Of a stretch of DNA of 64,000 nucleotides, positions 52,655-60,927 are shown one piece after another. Location of the stretch: assembly GCA_019752515.1 (NCBI GenBank), contig JAIEMB010000018.1, positions 16,006 through 80,005 of the forward strand, read 5' to 3'. The stretch is from Alphaproteobacteria bacterium (lineage in GTDB: Bacteria; Pseudomonadota; Alphaproteobacteria; UBA9655). Made by a program: the position numbers and the translations under genes. The notes beneath the pieces are model-generated. The model made no database searches and had not been told where the DNA came from. It saw nothing but the letters and a program-made list of their open reading frames with translations. The stretch's first letter is position 1; every line of letters begins with the position of its first letter.

Positions 52655-54049
52655 TTATCTGTCTGCTGCTGTACTGGATGCTGAAGACTGAGCATTGTCG
52701 TTCCTCTGGATTTCGATTTTCTCCCTCACATCTTGGCTACCAATGAAGCTTCCTTCCGTGAAGACGATATCGACGACTTGCCCTGCTGCAATTTGAATGA
52801 CAGGCTGTAGCTGCTCAGCACGTTCAATGTAATATTGAGAAAGACGATCGAGGGCTGTTGAAGCTCCTCCCGCCATGCCTGCTGTGAACATATCTCCTAC
52901 GTTGGGAGGAGAAATCTGAGAACCCCCAGGATAAAAGGGATTGGCTTGTGATTGACGACTTTGAGGATTTGCTACATTGCTTAACCCAGCAAATACCCCT
53001 CCCACAAGGCTTCTGGCTAAGAATTGCCCATCCTTAGAAGCTACAACACCTCGAATACCTGCTTTTCCATCAGAACCGGCAATATATCCTGCCACTTGCG
53101 TTTCAATAATTTCGCCCGTATTTCTTGTAATGCAACTGAGCTTTTCAAGGCGCGCATAAACACGCTCTGAAGACAAATCTCCAAAAGCACTCGCTGTACA
53201 ATGGCAATCCTTTAAGTCACTCTGAAAAGATCGTGGTAAAGTCCCAGGATCAACCAATCTCAGCAACATAGGCCTTGGATCAGAAGAAGCATTCATGGAA
53301 GCAGAGGCATCAAGCCCAGAAAGCAGAACAGTTTTCGCAAAAGCTCCAGCGGGTATTGTTGTTTCAATGGTTTTAAGTTCTTTCAGTTTTTTATTTTCTG
53401 AAAGGCTTAAGGAGAATTTTTGAATGCTTCTTCTATCACGCTCTTCCTCAGAATTTTGAGGAAATGGTAGATTGTTTTCTCTTTGAACTGGGGACGCTGG
53501 GTTTTCTAAACGTCTTTCTAATTGAGAAATTTTAGTTTCAAGCTCATGAGCATAAGCATTCGGTATTTCCGTGTCTTTATCGGTCTGCACAAGATTGTCT
53601 TTGGGAAGGGTAAGTTCACTGCTTTCTTTTTCTTCAGGATCGTCCTTTGAACGGATTTCTTGAAAGAAGGTCTTCAGCTCCAATATTTCCTCAGAGAGTT
53701 TCTGCATTTCACCTTCCACCTTATGATGCAAAACCTCATTTAGATCGACTTTACGGGGAAGAGTTTCAACAAGGGTAGGAACAGACTTCTTTTCTTCTTG
53801 AATGCTTAAAGAAGGCTTTTTACTAAAAAAGAACAGCAGAGCGCTATAAAAGGCTCCAAGAAAAGCAAGCAGAATTAATCCTGCCCAAAAGAATTGAAGT
53901 CGTCGAATCCCAGAAGTTGATGGGGGATTGAATATCCTTTTCAAAGGAATTCTTTGAAAAAGAGCAGCTTTAAACGAGCGTAAATCAAAAGTCTCTCTCA
54001 TGTGAGAAACTTTCTTCCAGAATTTACTCAAGAGATTGTGCAACGACAT
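52655..54049 (-). CDS. traB: Conjugal transfer protein TraB
   Basis: VirB10-like channel protein that spans from inner to outer membrane. The 464-residue product has one inner-membrane helix (FFWAGLILLAFLGAFYSALLFFF, residues 49-71), a coiled-coil/Pro region and a conserved C-terminal domain (AGAFAKTVLLSGLDASASMNASSDPRP, DCHCTASAFGDLSSERVYARLEKLSC, GIRGVVASKDGQFLARSLVGGVFAG). It overlaps traK by 26 bp. Confidence 0.91.
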   Translation of the reverse strand: MSLHNLLSKFWKKVSHMRETFDLRSFKAALFQRIPLKRIFNPPSTSGIRRLQFFWAGLILLAFLGAFYSALLFFFSKKPSLSIQEEKKSVPTLVETLPRKVDLNEVLHHKVEGEMQKLSEEILELKTFFQEIRSKDDPEEKESSELTLPKDNLVQTDKDTEIPNAYAHELETKISQLERRLENPASPVQRENNLPFPQNSEEERDRRSIQKFSLSLSENKKLKELKTIETTIPAGAFAKTVLLSGLDASASMNASSDPRPMLLRLVDPGTLPRSFQSDLKDCHCTASAFGDLSSERVYARLEKLSCITRNTGEIIETQVAGYIAGSDGKAGIRGVVASKDGQFLARSLVGGVFAGLSNVANPQSRQSQANPFYPGGSQISPPNVGDMFTAGMAGGASTALDRLSQYYIERAEQLQPVIQIAAGQVVDIVFTEGSFIGSQDVREKIEIQRNDNAQSSASSTAADR

Positions 54050-54902
54050 AAGCAGACGTCCTTTCTCCAGGGACTAAAACTTTCTTGGTTATCAAAATGG
54101 CAATAATGCTGCTGCGTTCTAGATCGAGACTCTTGATGAACTCAGCCTCAGATAAAATGAGAGAAGTCTCCGTTGTATTTTTAAGCTCGTAAGTTAAGCC
54201 TTGAAGTTTCTCTCCTCTGAGCTCTCTCATTAGAAGAGGAGCCATTGGAAAATTCTTAGCATCTTCCGATTGATGGTCATCATTAGTGGAGATAGGCTGA
54301 AGTCCATTCTTATAATGTTTCCCCGAAGTTTGAGAATTGCGAGAAATAGATTTTTTCCAATCGACAGGAACAAGCTTATATCCAATTGGGATTTTTTCTT
54401 GCCTGCAGGCCTGAAGAAGCTCTTCAATTTCATGCCTACTAATAGAGGAATGAGGATGAGCAGTTGGAGATAATAGTAGCTGAGAGGGAGAGAGGGAGGG
54501 TAATTGCCTTTTTAAGAACTTTGAGTTTTCGTAAGGGAGATGTTTACGATCTATTTCCTCTTCCCTCGACTCAAGAATTAAAGCTTCCGGGACTTGATCT
54601 TTAGGAACAAGACGAAGGTCTTGTGTATGCCCTCTTTCCGTTGTGATCGTCAAACTGAGAGGTTTTGAGGTTCCTAAATTTGCAGGCTGAATAAAGATTT
54701 GGCCGTGGTCTTCATCTGCTTCCAGAACATATTCTCCCGTAACACCAAAGACATTGAGGATTCTGTCTTCTTGGACAGCAATACGTGTCAGCCCTTCTTT
54801 GGCAATGGGAATTTCGATTGTTCTTAAACTATCAAGCGGTTTTATAATTGCAGCATTGGCTGCTGTGCTAAGAAAGAAAAAGGGTAAAAGCTTAATGTTC
54901 AT
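54024..54902 (-). CDS. traK: Conjugal transfer protein TraK
   Basis: Periplasmic/outer-membrane VirB9-like partner of TraB and TraV. The 292-residue product has a signal peptide (MNIKLLPFFFLSTAANA) and the TraK core: IPIAKEGLTRIAVQEDRILNVFGVTGEYVLEADEDHGQIFIQP, then SLTITTERGHTQDLRLVPKDQVPEALIL. It ends with VLVPGERTSAYVVA. It overlaps traE by 11 bp and traB by 26 bp. Confidence 0.88.
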   Translation of the reverse strand: MNIKLLPFFFLSTAANAAIIKPLDSLRTIEIPIAKEGLTRIAVQEDRILNVFGVTGEYVLEADEDHGQIFIQPANLGTSKPLSLTITTERGHTQDLRLVPKDQVPEALILESREEEIDRKHLPYENSKFLKRQLPSLSPSQLLLSPTAHPHSSISRHEIEELLQACRQEKIPIGYKLVPVDWKKSISRNSQTSGKHYKNGLQPISTNDDHQSEDAKNFPMAPLLMRELRGEKLQGLTYELKNTTETSLILSEAEFIKSLDLERSSIIAILITKKVLVPGERTSAYVVAQSLE

Positions 54903-55452
54903 AGGGTTTTCCTCCAGAAACGCGCTCTAAAAGGAGTCCATCTCCCCTCAGAGAAAATTTAAGGAAAAGAGTTTCTTGAGAATCGCGAATGTGCTTTCCT
55001 GCAACGAAGCTTGCCAATGTGCCTTTGACTTCAACTTCCAGGGTTTGTGGATGAGCCACAACTTCCATAGGCTTAAAATTGGTTGAAAGCTGAAACTTTA
55101 CGTATTGCTCTCCATCCTCCATCAGCTGCCTCTTAAATGAACCGTAAGATTCTGGAGTCGCGTACTTTAAAAGGATGTCGTGGTTATAAGTAAAACTCCC
55201 AGGAGAGAGATCAAGAAGAAGCTTTGCGACATAAAGCGCCATTTCTTCGAGATACTCTTGAGAGACCTCTCCACCTTGCACCCAAAGGGTTTTTTTGATG
55301 TGGGGAGGAACAAGGATAATCTTTTCGCTTTTATACAAATAACCTGCACTTAAAACCACAGTGCTTAAGGCTAACAGACCTACAACAACAAGGAGGCCAT
55401 TTCGTTGAGAAAGGAGCTTCGTGATATTATGTTGGAGAAAATCCAGTTTCAT
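54892..55452 (-). CDS. traE: Conjugal transfer protein TraE
   Basis: Inner-membrane protein of pilus assembly, distantly VirB5/VirB8-like. The 186-residue product has an N-terminal anchor (GLLVVVGLLALSTVVLSAGYLY) followed by KIILVPPHIKKTLWVQGGEVSQEYLEEMALYVAKLLLDLSP, the TraE signature. Coupled to traL by an ATGA overlap at 55449-55452. Confidence 0.9.
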   Translation of the reverse strand: MKLDFLQHNITKLLSQRNGLLVVVGLLALSTVVLSAGYLYKSEKIILVPPHIKKTLWVQGGEVSQEYLEEMALYVAKLLLDLSPGSFTYNHDILLKYATPESYGSFKRQLMEDGEQYVKFQLSTNFKPMEVVAHPQTLEVEVKGTLASFVAGKHIRDSQETLFLKFSLRGDGLLLERVSGGKPYEH

Positions 55453-55739
55453 CCAATATACTCCCGGATATGGGAAGGTACATAAATTTTAAAAGACCGA
55501 CGAGATGTAGGAAGGTGCCAATAAAGGGCATGAAGGAGTGTGGCTCCTTCATTTCTTTTTTTTATGACGCGATAGACTGATAAAAAGAGAATACCCAAGC
55601 TAAGCCCAGTAAGTATGTACCCCATAAAGAAACCCAACACAGTCGGTCCCATAAACGCTAAAGCTTCATCTTTATTTACGCCTAAGAAGCGAAGGGGTTG
55701 ATCTAGACGGTTAAGGAGATAATTCTCATTGCGATCCAT
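55449..55739 (-). CDS. traL: Conjugal transfer protein TraL
   Basis: Small inner-membrane protein, VirB3-like, needed for pilus assembly. The 96-residue product contains YLLNRLDQPLRFLGVNKDEALAFMGPTVLGFFMG and ALYWHLPTSRRSFKIYVPSHIREYIG, both typical of TraL. Placed between traA and traE as in F. Confidence 0.9.
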   Translation of the reverse strand: MDRNENYLLNRLDQPLRFLGVNKDEALAFMGPTVLGFFMGYILTGLSLGILFLSVYRVIKKRNEGATLLHALYWHLPTSRRSFKIYVPSHIREYIG

Positions 55740-55751
55740 GGTTTTTCTTCC

Positions 55752-56147
55752 TCACACGCAAATAGCAAAGACAGCATCAATCCAGGTTTTAGCAAAGCCA
55801 TATAAAACGCCTGAACTAATGCCAATCCCCAGAGGAATGAGGCTTGATTTCATGAAAGCAAAAACAACAGAAGCGGCAATTCCTATACCCATAATGACAT
55901 TCATAATGTTGCCACTCAAAAGGGTATTGAGCCTCTGCGTACTTGCGCCCATTTCTTGCTGAGCATTCACGGCTAAAACCTCTGGTGATATAAGAACAAA
56001 AGCAGCTAAAATAAAAAGAAAGAACATGAAGATTCTCTGTCTTGGGAAGGGAAGAACTTTCTTTCTTCTTGAGAAAGAAGAATCCAACTTTGGACTCAAG
56101 TTGTTAGAACGATAAGTGAGAGAATTTTTTGATAAAAGGGGTTTCAT
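55752..56147 (-). CDS. traA: TraA-like pilin precursor
   Basis: The 131-residue product has a long basic leader and signal segment (IFMFFLFILAAFVLISPEVLAVNA, cleavage plausible after VNA), then a mature part of about 65 residues with two hydrophobic helices (NIMNVIMGIGIAASVVFAFMKS and LIPLGIGISSGVLYGFAKTWIDAVFAICV). Long leader, two helices and position in front of traL are those of F pilin. Sequence identity to F pilin is low, as usual. Confidence 0.78.
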   Translation of the reverse strand: MKPLLSKNSLTYRSNNLSPKLDSSFSRRKKVLPFPRQRIFMFFLFILAAFVLISPEVLAVNAQQEMGASTQRLNTLLSGNIMNVIMGIGIAASVVFAFMKSSLIPLGIGISSGVLYGFAKTWIDAVFAICV

Positions 56148-56164
56148 TTGTAGTTTTTCCTTTT

Positions 56165-56596
56165 TTAAGAGTTTAGAGAAAGGGATGAAGGGGGATTATT
56201 TTCAACTTCAACGGAAGAGGCAGAAGTTTTAATTGTCTCTTCTTGTTCTTTGGGTTGAGGAGAACGGAGATATTCAAGACGTCCTTCCTGTCCAAAGATA
56301 ACGATATAGGCTGTTTGACGAGTTTGATTGTGAGAGTCCTTCCAGGAGTGATAGGTCAGTTTTCCTTCTAGATAGACCGTATCTCCTTTGTTGAGAGAGC
56401 GTTTTATCCACTTTACGATTGACTCTCGAAACACAGTCACCCGATGCCAGTCCGTATAGGTTTGCCACTTTCCTAAATCATCTTTCCACGACTTGCTGGT
56501 TGCTAGAGAAAAAGTAGCAATTTCTCGTCTATCGGGCGTAAGCCAGATTTTCGGAGCGGGGCCTATATTTCCTGTTAAAATGACTTTATTCAGCAT
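56165..56596 (-). CDS. ssb: Single-stranded DNA-binding protein
   Basis: OB-fold protein that coats single-stranded DNA. The 143-residue product starts MLNKVILTGNIGPAPKIWLTPDRREIATFSLATSKSW and has TDWHRVTVF and GDTVYLEGKLTYHSWKD; the C-terminus is short and ends SLSLNS without the acidic DDIPF tip of housekeeping SSB. An element-borne copy serving replication or transfer of the conjugative element. Its start overlaps the end of the replication-like gene by 11 bp. Confidence 0.88.
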   Translation of the reverse strand: MLNKVILTGNIGPAPKIWLTPDRREIATFSLATSKSWKDDLGKWQTYTDWHRVTVFRESIVKWIKRSLNKGDTVYLEGKLTYHSWKDSHNQTRQTAYIVIFGQEGRLEYLRSPQPKEQEETIKTSASSVEVENNPPSSLSLNS

Positions 56597-58022
56597 ATAA
56601 TTCTTCTCCTATGGGTTGTTTTTTGTTGGGTTTGGTCTTTGGCAAAAAGGCCAGAGAATGCTCAGAAGAAGGACAAGCATTTGAACCCAGAAAATCTTCT
56701 TCTGCTTTAAAAGTAGAAAACTGGGTTCGAATATTTCGAGCCTTTGGATAGGTTTTTTGAGCAACTGTGAGAATTTTTAGGCGTAAGTCATCAATACGAT
56801 TGAGGGCTTGTCTATCTTCACTTTCAATCCAGATAAGTCTTCCATCAAACTCTGCAAATCGCGCAGAAGCGATTTCCTTGAGCTCATAGAGAGATAAAAG
56901 TCCTTCTCGCTCATCAAGGAGGCTGAGTTGAGTACACCAATCTTGCCAAATTGGATCTGCAATGGATGCCAAAATGTCTGATCGTTCTTCATTTTGGTTT
57001 TTGTTGATTGCTTCTGATTTTTTAAGCTCAAAGCTCTCGGGGTCATCAAAATTTCCTTCTAGCACCTTGAGAACATTGTCTTCTGAGAGAATCCAATCCA
57101 AGCTTACTTTCCAGCGCTTTAAGCCTCCTCCCATCAGAAATGGAGATGCACTGATCCGTTCACAGAATTGCTCCCACTGAGATAGGTTGTTGCCGAAATG
57201 AGAAGACAGGAGAAATGTCAGCTTACATTGTCGCTCTTCAGTAAGATGAACGTCCTGGCCAATGTGTTTTTTCCAAGTCCCGAGAATTTTATCAAAAAAA
57301 TTTTTATCAAGAGCCTCGCGCGCGCACGTTCTCTGTGTGTGCTCTTTGTTTTTATTCTTACCTGTATTCTCTGTATAGGTATATGAATGCAAGTTTCTTT
57401 CATTCGAAGGAGAAATTTTTACATTCGAGTCATAATTTTTTGTATTGAGATGTAAATTTCCTGCACTCGAAGGTAAAAAGTTTACATCCAAGTTTTTTTC
57501 ATTCAAAAAAAGTGTTTTTGAAGGCTCATGGATATGAATTCTCTCTTCTAATGAAGAAGAAAATGCATCTCTATAAACGTCAGGAAGTGTATGCCCAATG
57601 TTATGAAGGTCTTCTTGAATCTTTCTTAGGTTCACCCGGTACTGAGTGGTCTTTTTCCATTTATCGATAGAATTGGGCCGCTCATCAATCCATCCTCGAT
57701 CGATTAAGCCCTTTAAATACTTTCGCATTGTCGTATGAGAGACCCTGAGCATTGTTTCTTCGCTAAGTTCACTGGCTGATTTATAGATCCATCCATGACG
57801 TGGAGAGACATTGCACTCAGGGTTAAAGATTCGTTCTTCCTCCAATAGGAGATCAAAATCCTTCACTCTCTGGGTCCAATAGAGTAGTTGATTGAGGATA
57901 ACGGCACTAAAGTGATCACCTGTAAGATCCACAAACTCTCGACGAATAACAGCAACTTGAGAAGGACGAGAGGAAGAGGGCGTCTTCCGGAGTTTATCCT
58001 CATTATACATAAGATTTGTCAT
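56586..58022 (-). CDS. Winged-helix replication initiator-like protein with internal iterons
   Basis: The 478-residue product has an N-terminal helix-turn-helix part (residues 10-130: HFSAVILNQLLYWTQRV, GWIYKSASELSEETMLRVSHTTMRKYLKGLIDRGWI, WKKTTQYRVNL) like phage/plasmid replication proteins. The middle (about 168-212) consists of 5- and 7-residue repeats encoded by iteron-like DNA, and the later FLMGGGLKRWKVSLDWILSEDNVLKVLEGNF is a motif seen in phage replication proteins. It overlaps the upstream ORF by ATGA and ssb by 11 bp. Replication role is inferred from domain layout and context. Confidence 0.65.
   Translation of the reverse strand: MTNLMYNEDKLRKTPSSSRPSQVAVIRREFVDLTGDHFSAVILNQLLYWTQRVKDFDLLLEEERIFNPECNVSPRHGWIYKSASELSEETMLRVSHTTMRKYLKGLIDRGWIDERPNSIDKWKKTTQYRVNLRKIQEDLHNIGHTLPDVYRDAFSSSLEERIHIHEPSKTLFLNEKNLDVNFLPSSAGNLHLNTKNYDSNVKISPSNERNLHSYTYTENTGKNKNKEHTQRTCAREALDKNFFDKILGTWKKHIGQDVHLTEERQCKLTFLLSSHFGNNLSQWEQFCERISASPFLMGGGLKRWKVSLDWILSEDNVLKVLEGNFDDPESFELKKSEAINKNQNEERSDILASIADPIWQDWCTQLSLLDEREGLLSLYELKEIASARFAEFDGRLIWIESEDRQALNRIDDLRLKILTVAQKTYPKARNIRTQFSTFKAEEDFLGSNACPSSEHSLAFLPKTKPNKKQPIGEELYAE
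57386..57514. repeat. Iteron-like tandem repeats within the replication-like gene
   Basis: Four 21-bp units (57401, 57422, 57443, 57464) beginning CATTCGA, CATTCGA, TATTGAG, CACTCGA and ending in T-rich text are flanked by 15-bp units (57386, 57485 CATCCAA, 57500 CATTCAA). They are degenerate but keep phase, so the protein stays in frame. The segment is very AT-rich. Candidate origin of replication, by analogy with phage lambda O, whose ori iterons lie in the gene. Confidence 0.6.
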
Positions 58023-58603
58023 ACATCAGTCCTCCCCAATTTGCTAAGGCACGTGGAGAATGATCGATTGCTTCTGGGGTTTTCAGGGCTTAGGCCTAGT
58101 ATTCCGTGAAAGAGGCTATCTGTTGATTCTTTTTGAGGAACTTCTATGAGATAAGACCATTGCCCATAGAGCTTTTCTTTAAAAGAAGCCATAGGGTGTA
58201 AAGAGAGGATAATAAATTTAGTCTTTTTCTTTCTGCCAAACTTTATAAATCGCTTGAGCAAGCTTTTATAAAAGTTCTGACAAAGCTCCAGCTCATTAAA
58301 CGCCGAAAACGGCTCATTTTGATCTAAAGAAAGACAAAGATGGGCAACCCAGACTTTACGTCCCATGGGGTGAAAAGTTGAAATAATTTTTCTGATCTTA
58401 TCATAAAGATCTCCGACTTTCTTTTTATAAAGAAGGGCTCCTCCATAAACACCATTTGTTTCATCTTCAGCAATGACGAAGGTGGTTTTGGTTTTTTCTT
58501 CAGAAGAAAGTTCAAAATTATGGTAAATCTCAAAGAGGTCTAATAAGGCTCCAATCCTTGATTTATGAAGGTAATGATCTTTGGGTTCTATAATTTTAAG
58601 CAT
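58019..58603 (-). CDS. Hypothetical protein at the head of the tra unit
   Basis: I chose Met 58603 (MLKIIEPKDHYLHKSRIG), preceded by AAGGGA; the frame opens at 58648. The 194-residue product has a TTFVIAEDETNGVYGGALLY strand pair, KVWVAHLCLSL and, later, LSKLLKRF-like helix with KTKFIILSLHP. The alternation resembles a GNAT-like fold, but I see no acetyl-CoA loop, so function is unknown. ATGA overlap with the replication-like gene. Confidence 0.55.
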   Translation of the reverse strand: MLKIIEPKDHYLHKSRIGALLDLFEIYHNFELSSEEKTKTTFVIAEDETNGVYGGALLYKKKVGDLYDKIRKIISTFHPMGRKVWVAHLCLSLDQNEPFSAFNELELCQNFYKSLLKRFIKFGRKKKTKFIILSLHPMASFKEKLYGQWSYLIEVPQKESTDSLFHGILGLSPENPRSNRSFSTCLSKLGRTDV

Positions 58604-58759
58604 AAAATTCCCTTGCTTATTTATTTGATTCAAATTCAAACCCAGCAAAGGATTGATATAAGGAGAGAACTTTGCATGAAGTATTCAACTCTTGCATTTG
58701 AACACAACACGCATGTAAGATTCTTCTGCATCAGACTTTGCTAAGTCCTGGATGTACGG

Positions 58760-58798
58760 CGCCTGTGATGGTCTTGAACAGTTGTCACAGGCGTTTTT
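58760..58798 (+). terminator. Hairpin/terminator, copy 1 of a repeated structure
   Basis: A perfect 9-bp stem CGCCTGTGA/TCACAGGCG (58760-58768 and 58785-58793) followed by TTTTT would terminate plus-strand transcripts. The 16-nt loop contains TGGTCTTGAA, shared with the hairpin at 59493. No plus-strand gene precedes it, so it could end an unrecognised small RNA. Confidence 0.55.
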
Positions 58799-58857
58799 AT
58801 GTGGTTTTTATAGTTTTATAATCACTCTCATCTCCTTTTTTCTTTAGAGGTCAATTT

Positions 58858-59052
58858 CTAGCCCTTACGTGTGGTGTTTTTTCGAAGTTTTTCCTTTTCA
58901 AAAACTTCAACTTCTTGAAGACGGTACAGAATGTGCTTACCAAGTTTTATAAATTCAGGACCTCGCCCATTCCATCTCCATTGGCTTAACGTAGCGAGAG
59001 GAACGTTCCATAGCTCAGAAAGTTCTTCAGGAGTAAGACGCTTTTCTTTCAT
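58858..59052 (-). CDS. AlpA/Xis-like helix-turn-helix regulator
   Basis: The 64-residue product (LTPEELSELWNVPLATLSQWRWNGRGPEFIKLGKHILYRLQEVEVF) is a MerR-type winged helix of the excisionase/AlpA family. Such proteins bend attachment-site DNA or activate element genes. It lies between the two related hairpins and upstream of the tra unit, in the same orientation. No integrase is visible nearby. Confidence 0.8.
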   Translation of the reverse strand: MKEKRLTPEELSELWNVPLATLSQWRWNGRGPEFIKLGKHILYRLQEVEVFEKEKLRKNTTRKG

Positions 59053-59191
59053 AAGTTTATTCCTTCTTATGTTTAGCAGGTTATGCCATTCAACAATTAA
59101 CGCTATTAAATCATTTGTTAATTGAAGATGTCAATATTTTTTTAAAAAAAAATAATAACATTCAAGTAGTTACGTAGAATTAATGATAGTA

Positions 59192-59240
59192 AATGAGAAC
59201 CAATGAGAACGAACGTAAGTCCAATGAGAACCAATGAGAT
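59192..59240 (+). repeat. Four helically phased AATGAGA repeats
   Basis: AATGAGAAC, AATGAGAAC, CCAATGAGAA and CCAATGAGAT lie 10, 21 and 10 bp apart, so all copies face one side of the helix. This is typical of binding sites for a cooperative regulator or initiator; the neighbouring Xis-like and LysR proteins are candidates. Confidence 0.55.
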
Positions 59241-59492
59241 GGGATGAAAAATTACAAGTCTTCAGATAAAATGAAAAAAAACAAACGAAAAAAAGTAAGC
59301 TTGAACCATCAAAATATCCTGAAGTAATTTTTTGAAACATTGTATGTTCTCCCATAGTTAAATGCTTTTATTCAACATGTTGTATTAACGGGAACGCAGC
59401 AAAGGGCTTGGGAAAAAATAGAAAAAAGAGTAGACATCCAGAGGATGTTACGATACGTTTTCAACGTATAGGCTTTTCTAGGTTCTGTACTA

Positions 59493-59537
59493 AGCACCTG
59501 TGATGGTCCTGAAAAACAATTGCAGGTGCTATATTTT
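59493..59537 (+). terminator. Hairpin/terminator, copy 2 of a repeated structure
   Basis: AGCACCTG (59493-59500) pairs with CAGGTGCT (59523-59530), followed by a T-run. The left arm and loop share CCTGTGATGGTC and TGAA with the hairpin at 58760. A G-C pair there is an A-T pair here, a compensatory change that keeps the stem. Confidence 0.5.
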
Positions 59538-59862
59538 TTCTTGAAGATTCATCTTTCTTTCCTTCCTGTATTTTCTCTGACAATTTTTGTTCTCGCAAAA
59601 ATGGTGAACAAAATTGCCTTCTTTTGGCTCTTTTTTTGGATGATTTCTCATCAAGTCGTTTGTTATCTACTTTGGAGACTACAAACTTCAATATAATACT
59701 TTATCTTGTTGACAACGAAAATCAATAGGCTTTTTATATAAGAGAAGTTATTCTTTAGTCTTATTATTTTAATTAACTTGATTTGATAGTTATTTTTTAG
59801 CATTTACCTTGTAAAACTATATGTATGCGTCAAAAAAGCTTGTATTTTGAGAAGGATAATAT

Positions 59863-60729
59863 ATGGATCTAAATAAGCTAAAATTTTTTTATGAGGTGGT
59901 TCTTAAAGGAACTTATGAACTTGCTGGTAAGACACTTAATAGATCAGCAGTAGCAGTAGGCCAAAACGTAAGAGATTTAGAAAAAGCTCTTGGTCATATG
60001 CTCTTCAGACGAACGTACCGCGGACTTACATTAACAAAAGAAGGACAAATTCTCTTTGAAGGAGCGGCCAGAATTTTTAAGGAAGACAAACTTCTAGAAC
60101 AAACTCTTAAATTAAATAATCAGGAACTAAACTGCATTAAGATATTGGCTACAGCTGGTATTACCTCTGATTGGATTGCTAGATTTATTCCCTCGTTTCT
60201 TAAAAAGCATCCAACACTTACCTTAGAAATTTCTTCTTTAACATCCCTGGCAGCTTTTGAGCTCTATCAGTATGACGTATATATGGGGGAGATATTCAAA
60301 AAAGATCCAAAATATGTTTATAAGTTTATAAAAGGTTTTCATTATAATTTTTATGCTTCCCCAGAATACATTGAAAGACATGGATATCCAAAAAGGATAG
60401 AAGATTTAAAGAAACATCGACTTATTGAATTTAATATTCGCAGAGTTTCAGGTTTTTATAAAACTACAGATTTTTTTGAGTTTATAAATGCAAATGAAAG
60501 GCAAAAAGTTTCCATTGATTCAACCATAGGAGAGTACCAATTAGTTAAAGATGGAGTAGGAATTGGATGTTTGTGTGAAGAGTTGAGTTTTTTAAAAGAT
60601 TCGAACCTAATTCCCCTCCTCACAAATATAGAACCCATGATAGTAGACGTATTTTTTGTTTTTCATGAAGCTTTCAGAGATAACAAAGTCCTTCTGTCTC
60701 TTCTCAAAGAGGTTAAGCTTCATGCGTGA
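59863..60729 (+). CDS. LysR-family transcriptional regulator
   Basis: The 288-residue product has the LysR winged helix in residues 1-60 (MDLNKLKFFYEVVLKGTYELAGKTLNRSAVAVGQNVRDLEKALGHMLFRRTYRGLTLTKEG) and a periplasmic-binding-like effector domain (residues 90-288). The recognition helix text (AVAVGQNVRDLE) is unusual compared with the common SQPAVSRQIKALE. No adjacent metabolic target; the region upstream with phased repeats may be its regulatory site, or it may control the conjugative element. Confidence 0.85.
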   Translation: MDLNKLKFFYEVVLKGTYELAGKTLNRSAVAVGQNVRDLEKALGHMLFRRTYRGLTLTKEGQILFEGAARIFKEDKLLEQTLKLNNQELNCIKILATAGITSDWIARFIPSFLKKHPTLTLEISSLTSLAAFELYQYDVYMGEIFKKDPKYVYKFIKGFHYNFYASPEYIERHGYPKRIEDLKKHRLIEFNIRRVSGFYKTTDFFEFINANERQKVSIDSTIGEYQLVKDGVGIGCLCEELSFLKDSNLIPLLTNIEPMIVDVFFVFHEAFRDNKVLLSLLKEVKLHA

Positions 60730-60927
60730 CAAGTAAAGTTTGTAAGATAATCACTTTGGCATTTCGCTCTCAGCTTTTCTTGGTAAAAGAGTGTTTTAAT
60801 TTAGCAATAATGAGATGAACGTTACACATAAAAAGCTGCTAAACTAGAAAATTTTTCTGTTGGTGATAATATGGAGACAATTTTAAAATTGATTGTTTTG
60901 AAGCTGTCAAAAATCCTTTGATTTTCC

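Larger units (their letters stand above)
59053..59862. other. Regulatory-looking intergenic region with phased repeats
   Basis: About 810 bp without a convincing gene. It holds an A/T tract (59135-59160), four AATGAGA repeats at 59192, 59202, 59223 and 59233 (spacings 10, 21, 10, i.e. helical turns), a 7-bp inverted repeat ATACGTT/AACGTAT (59453-59469) and a hairpin (59493-59530). A 76-residue frame on the minus strand (59461-59691) has no ribosome site and overlaps the hairpin. Confidence 0.5.

Noticed and set aside
57310..57345. Alternating CG/GT dinucleotides (possible Z-DNA) in the replication-like gene
   Set aside because: Short and coding (QRTCAREALD); no further sign of function.
59461..59691. 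Minus-strand 76-residue Lys/Arg-rich ORF
   Set aside because: TTG start, no ribosome site, and it reads through the hairpin at 59493; treated as non-coding.
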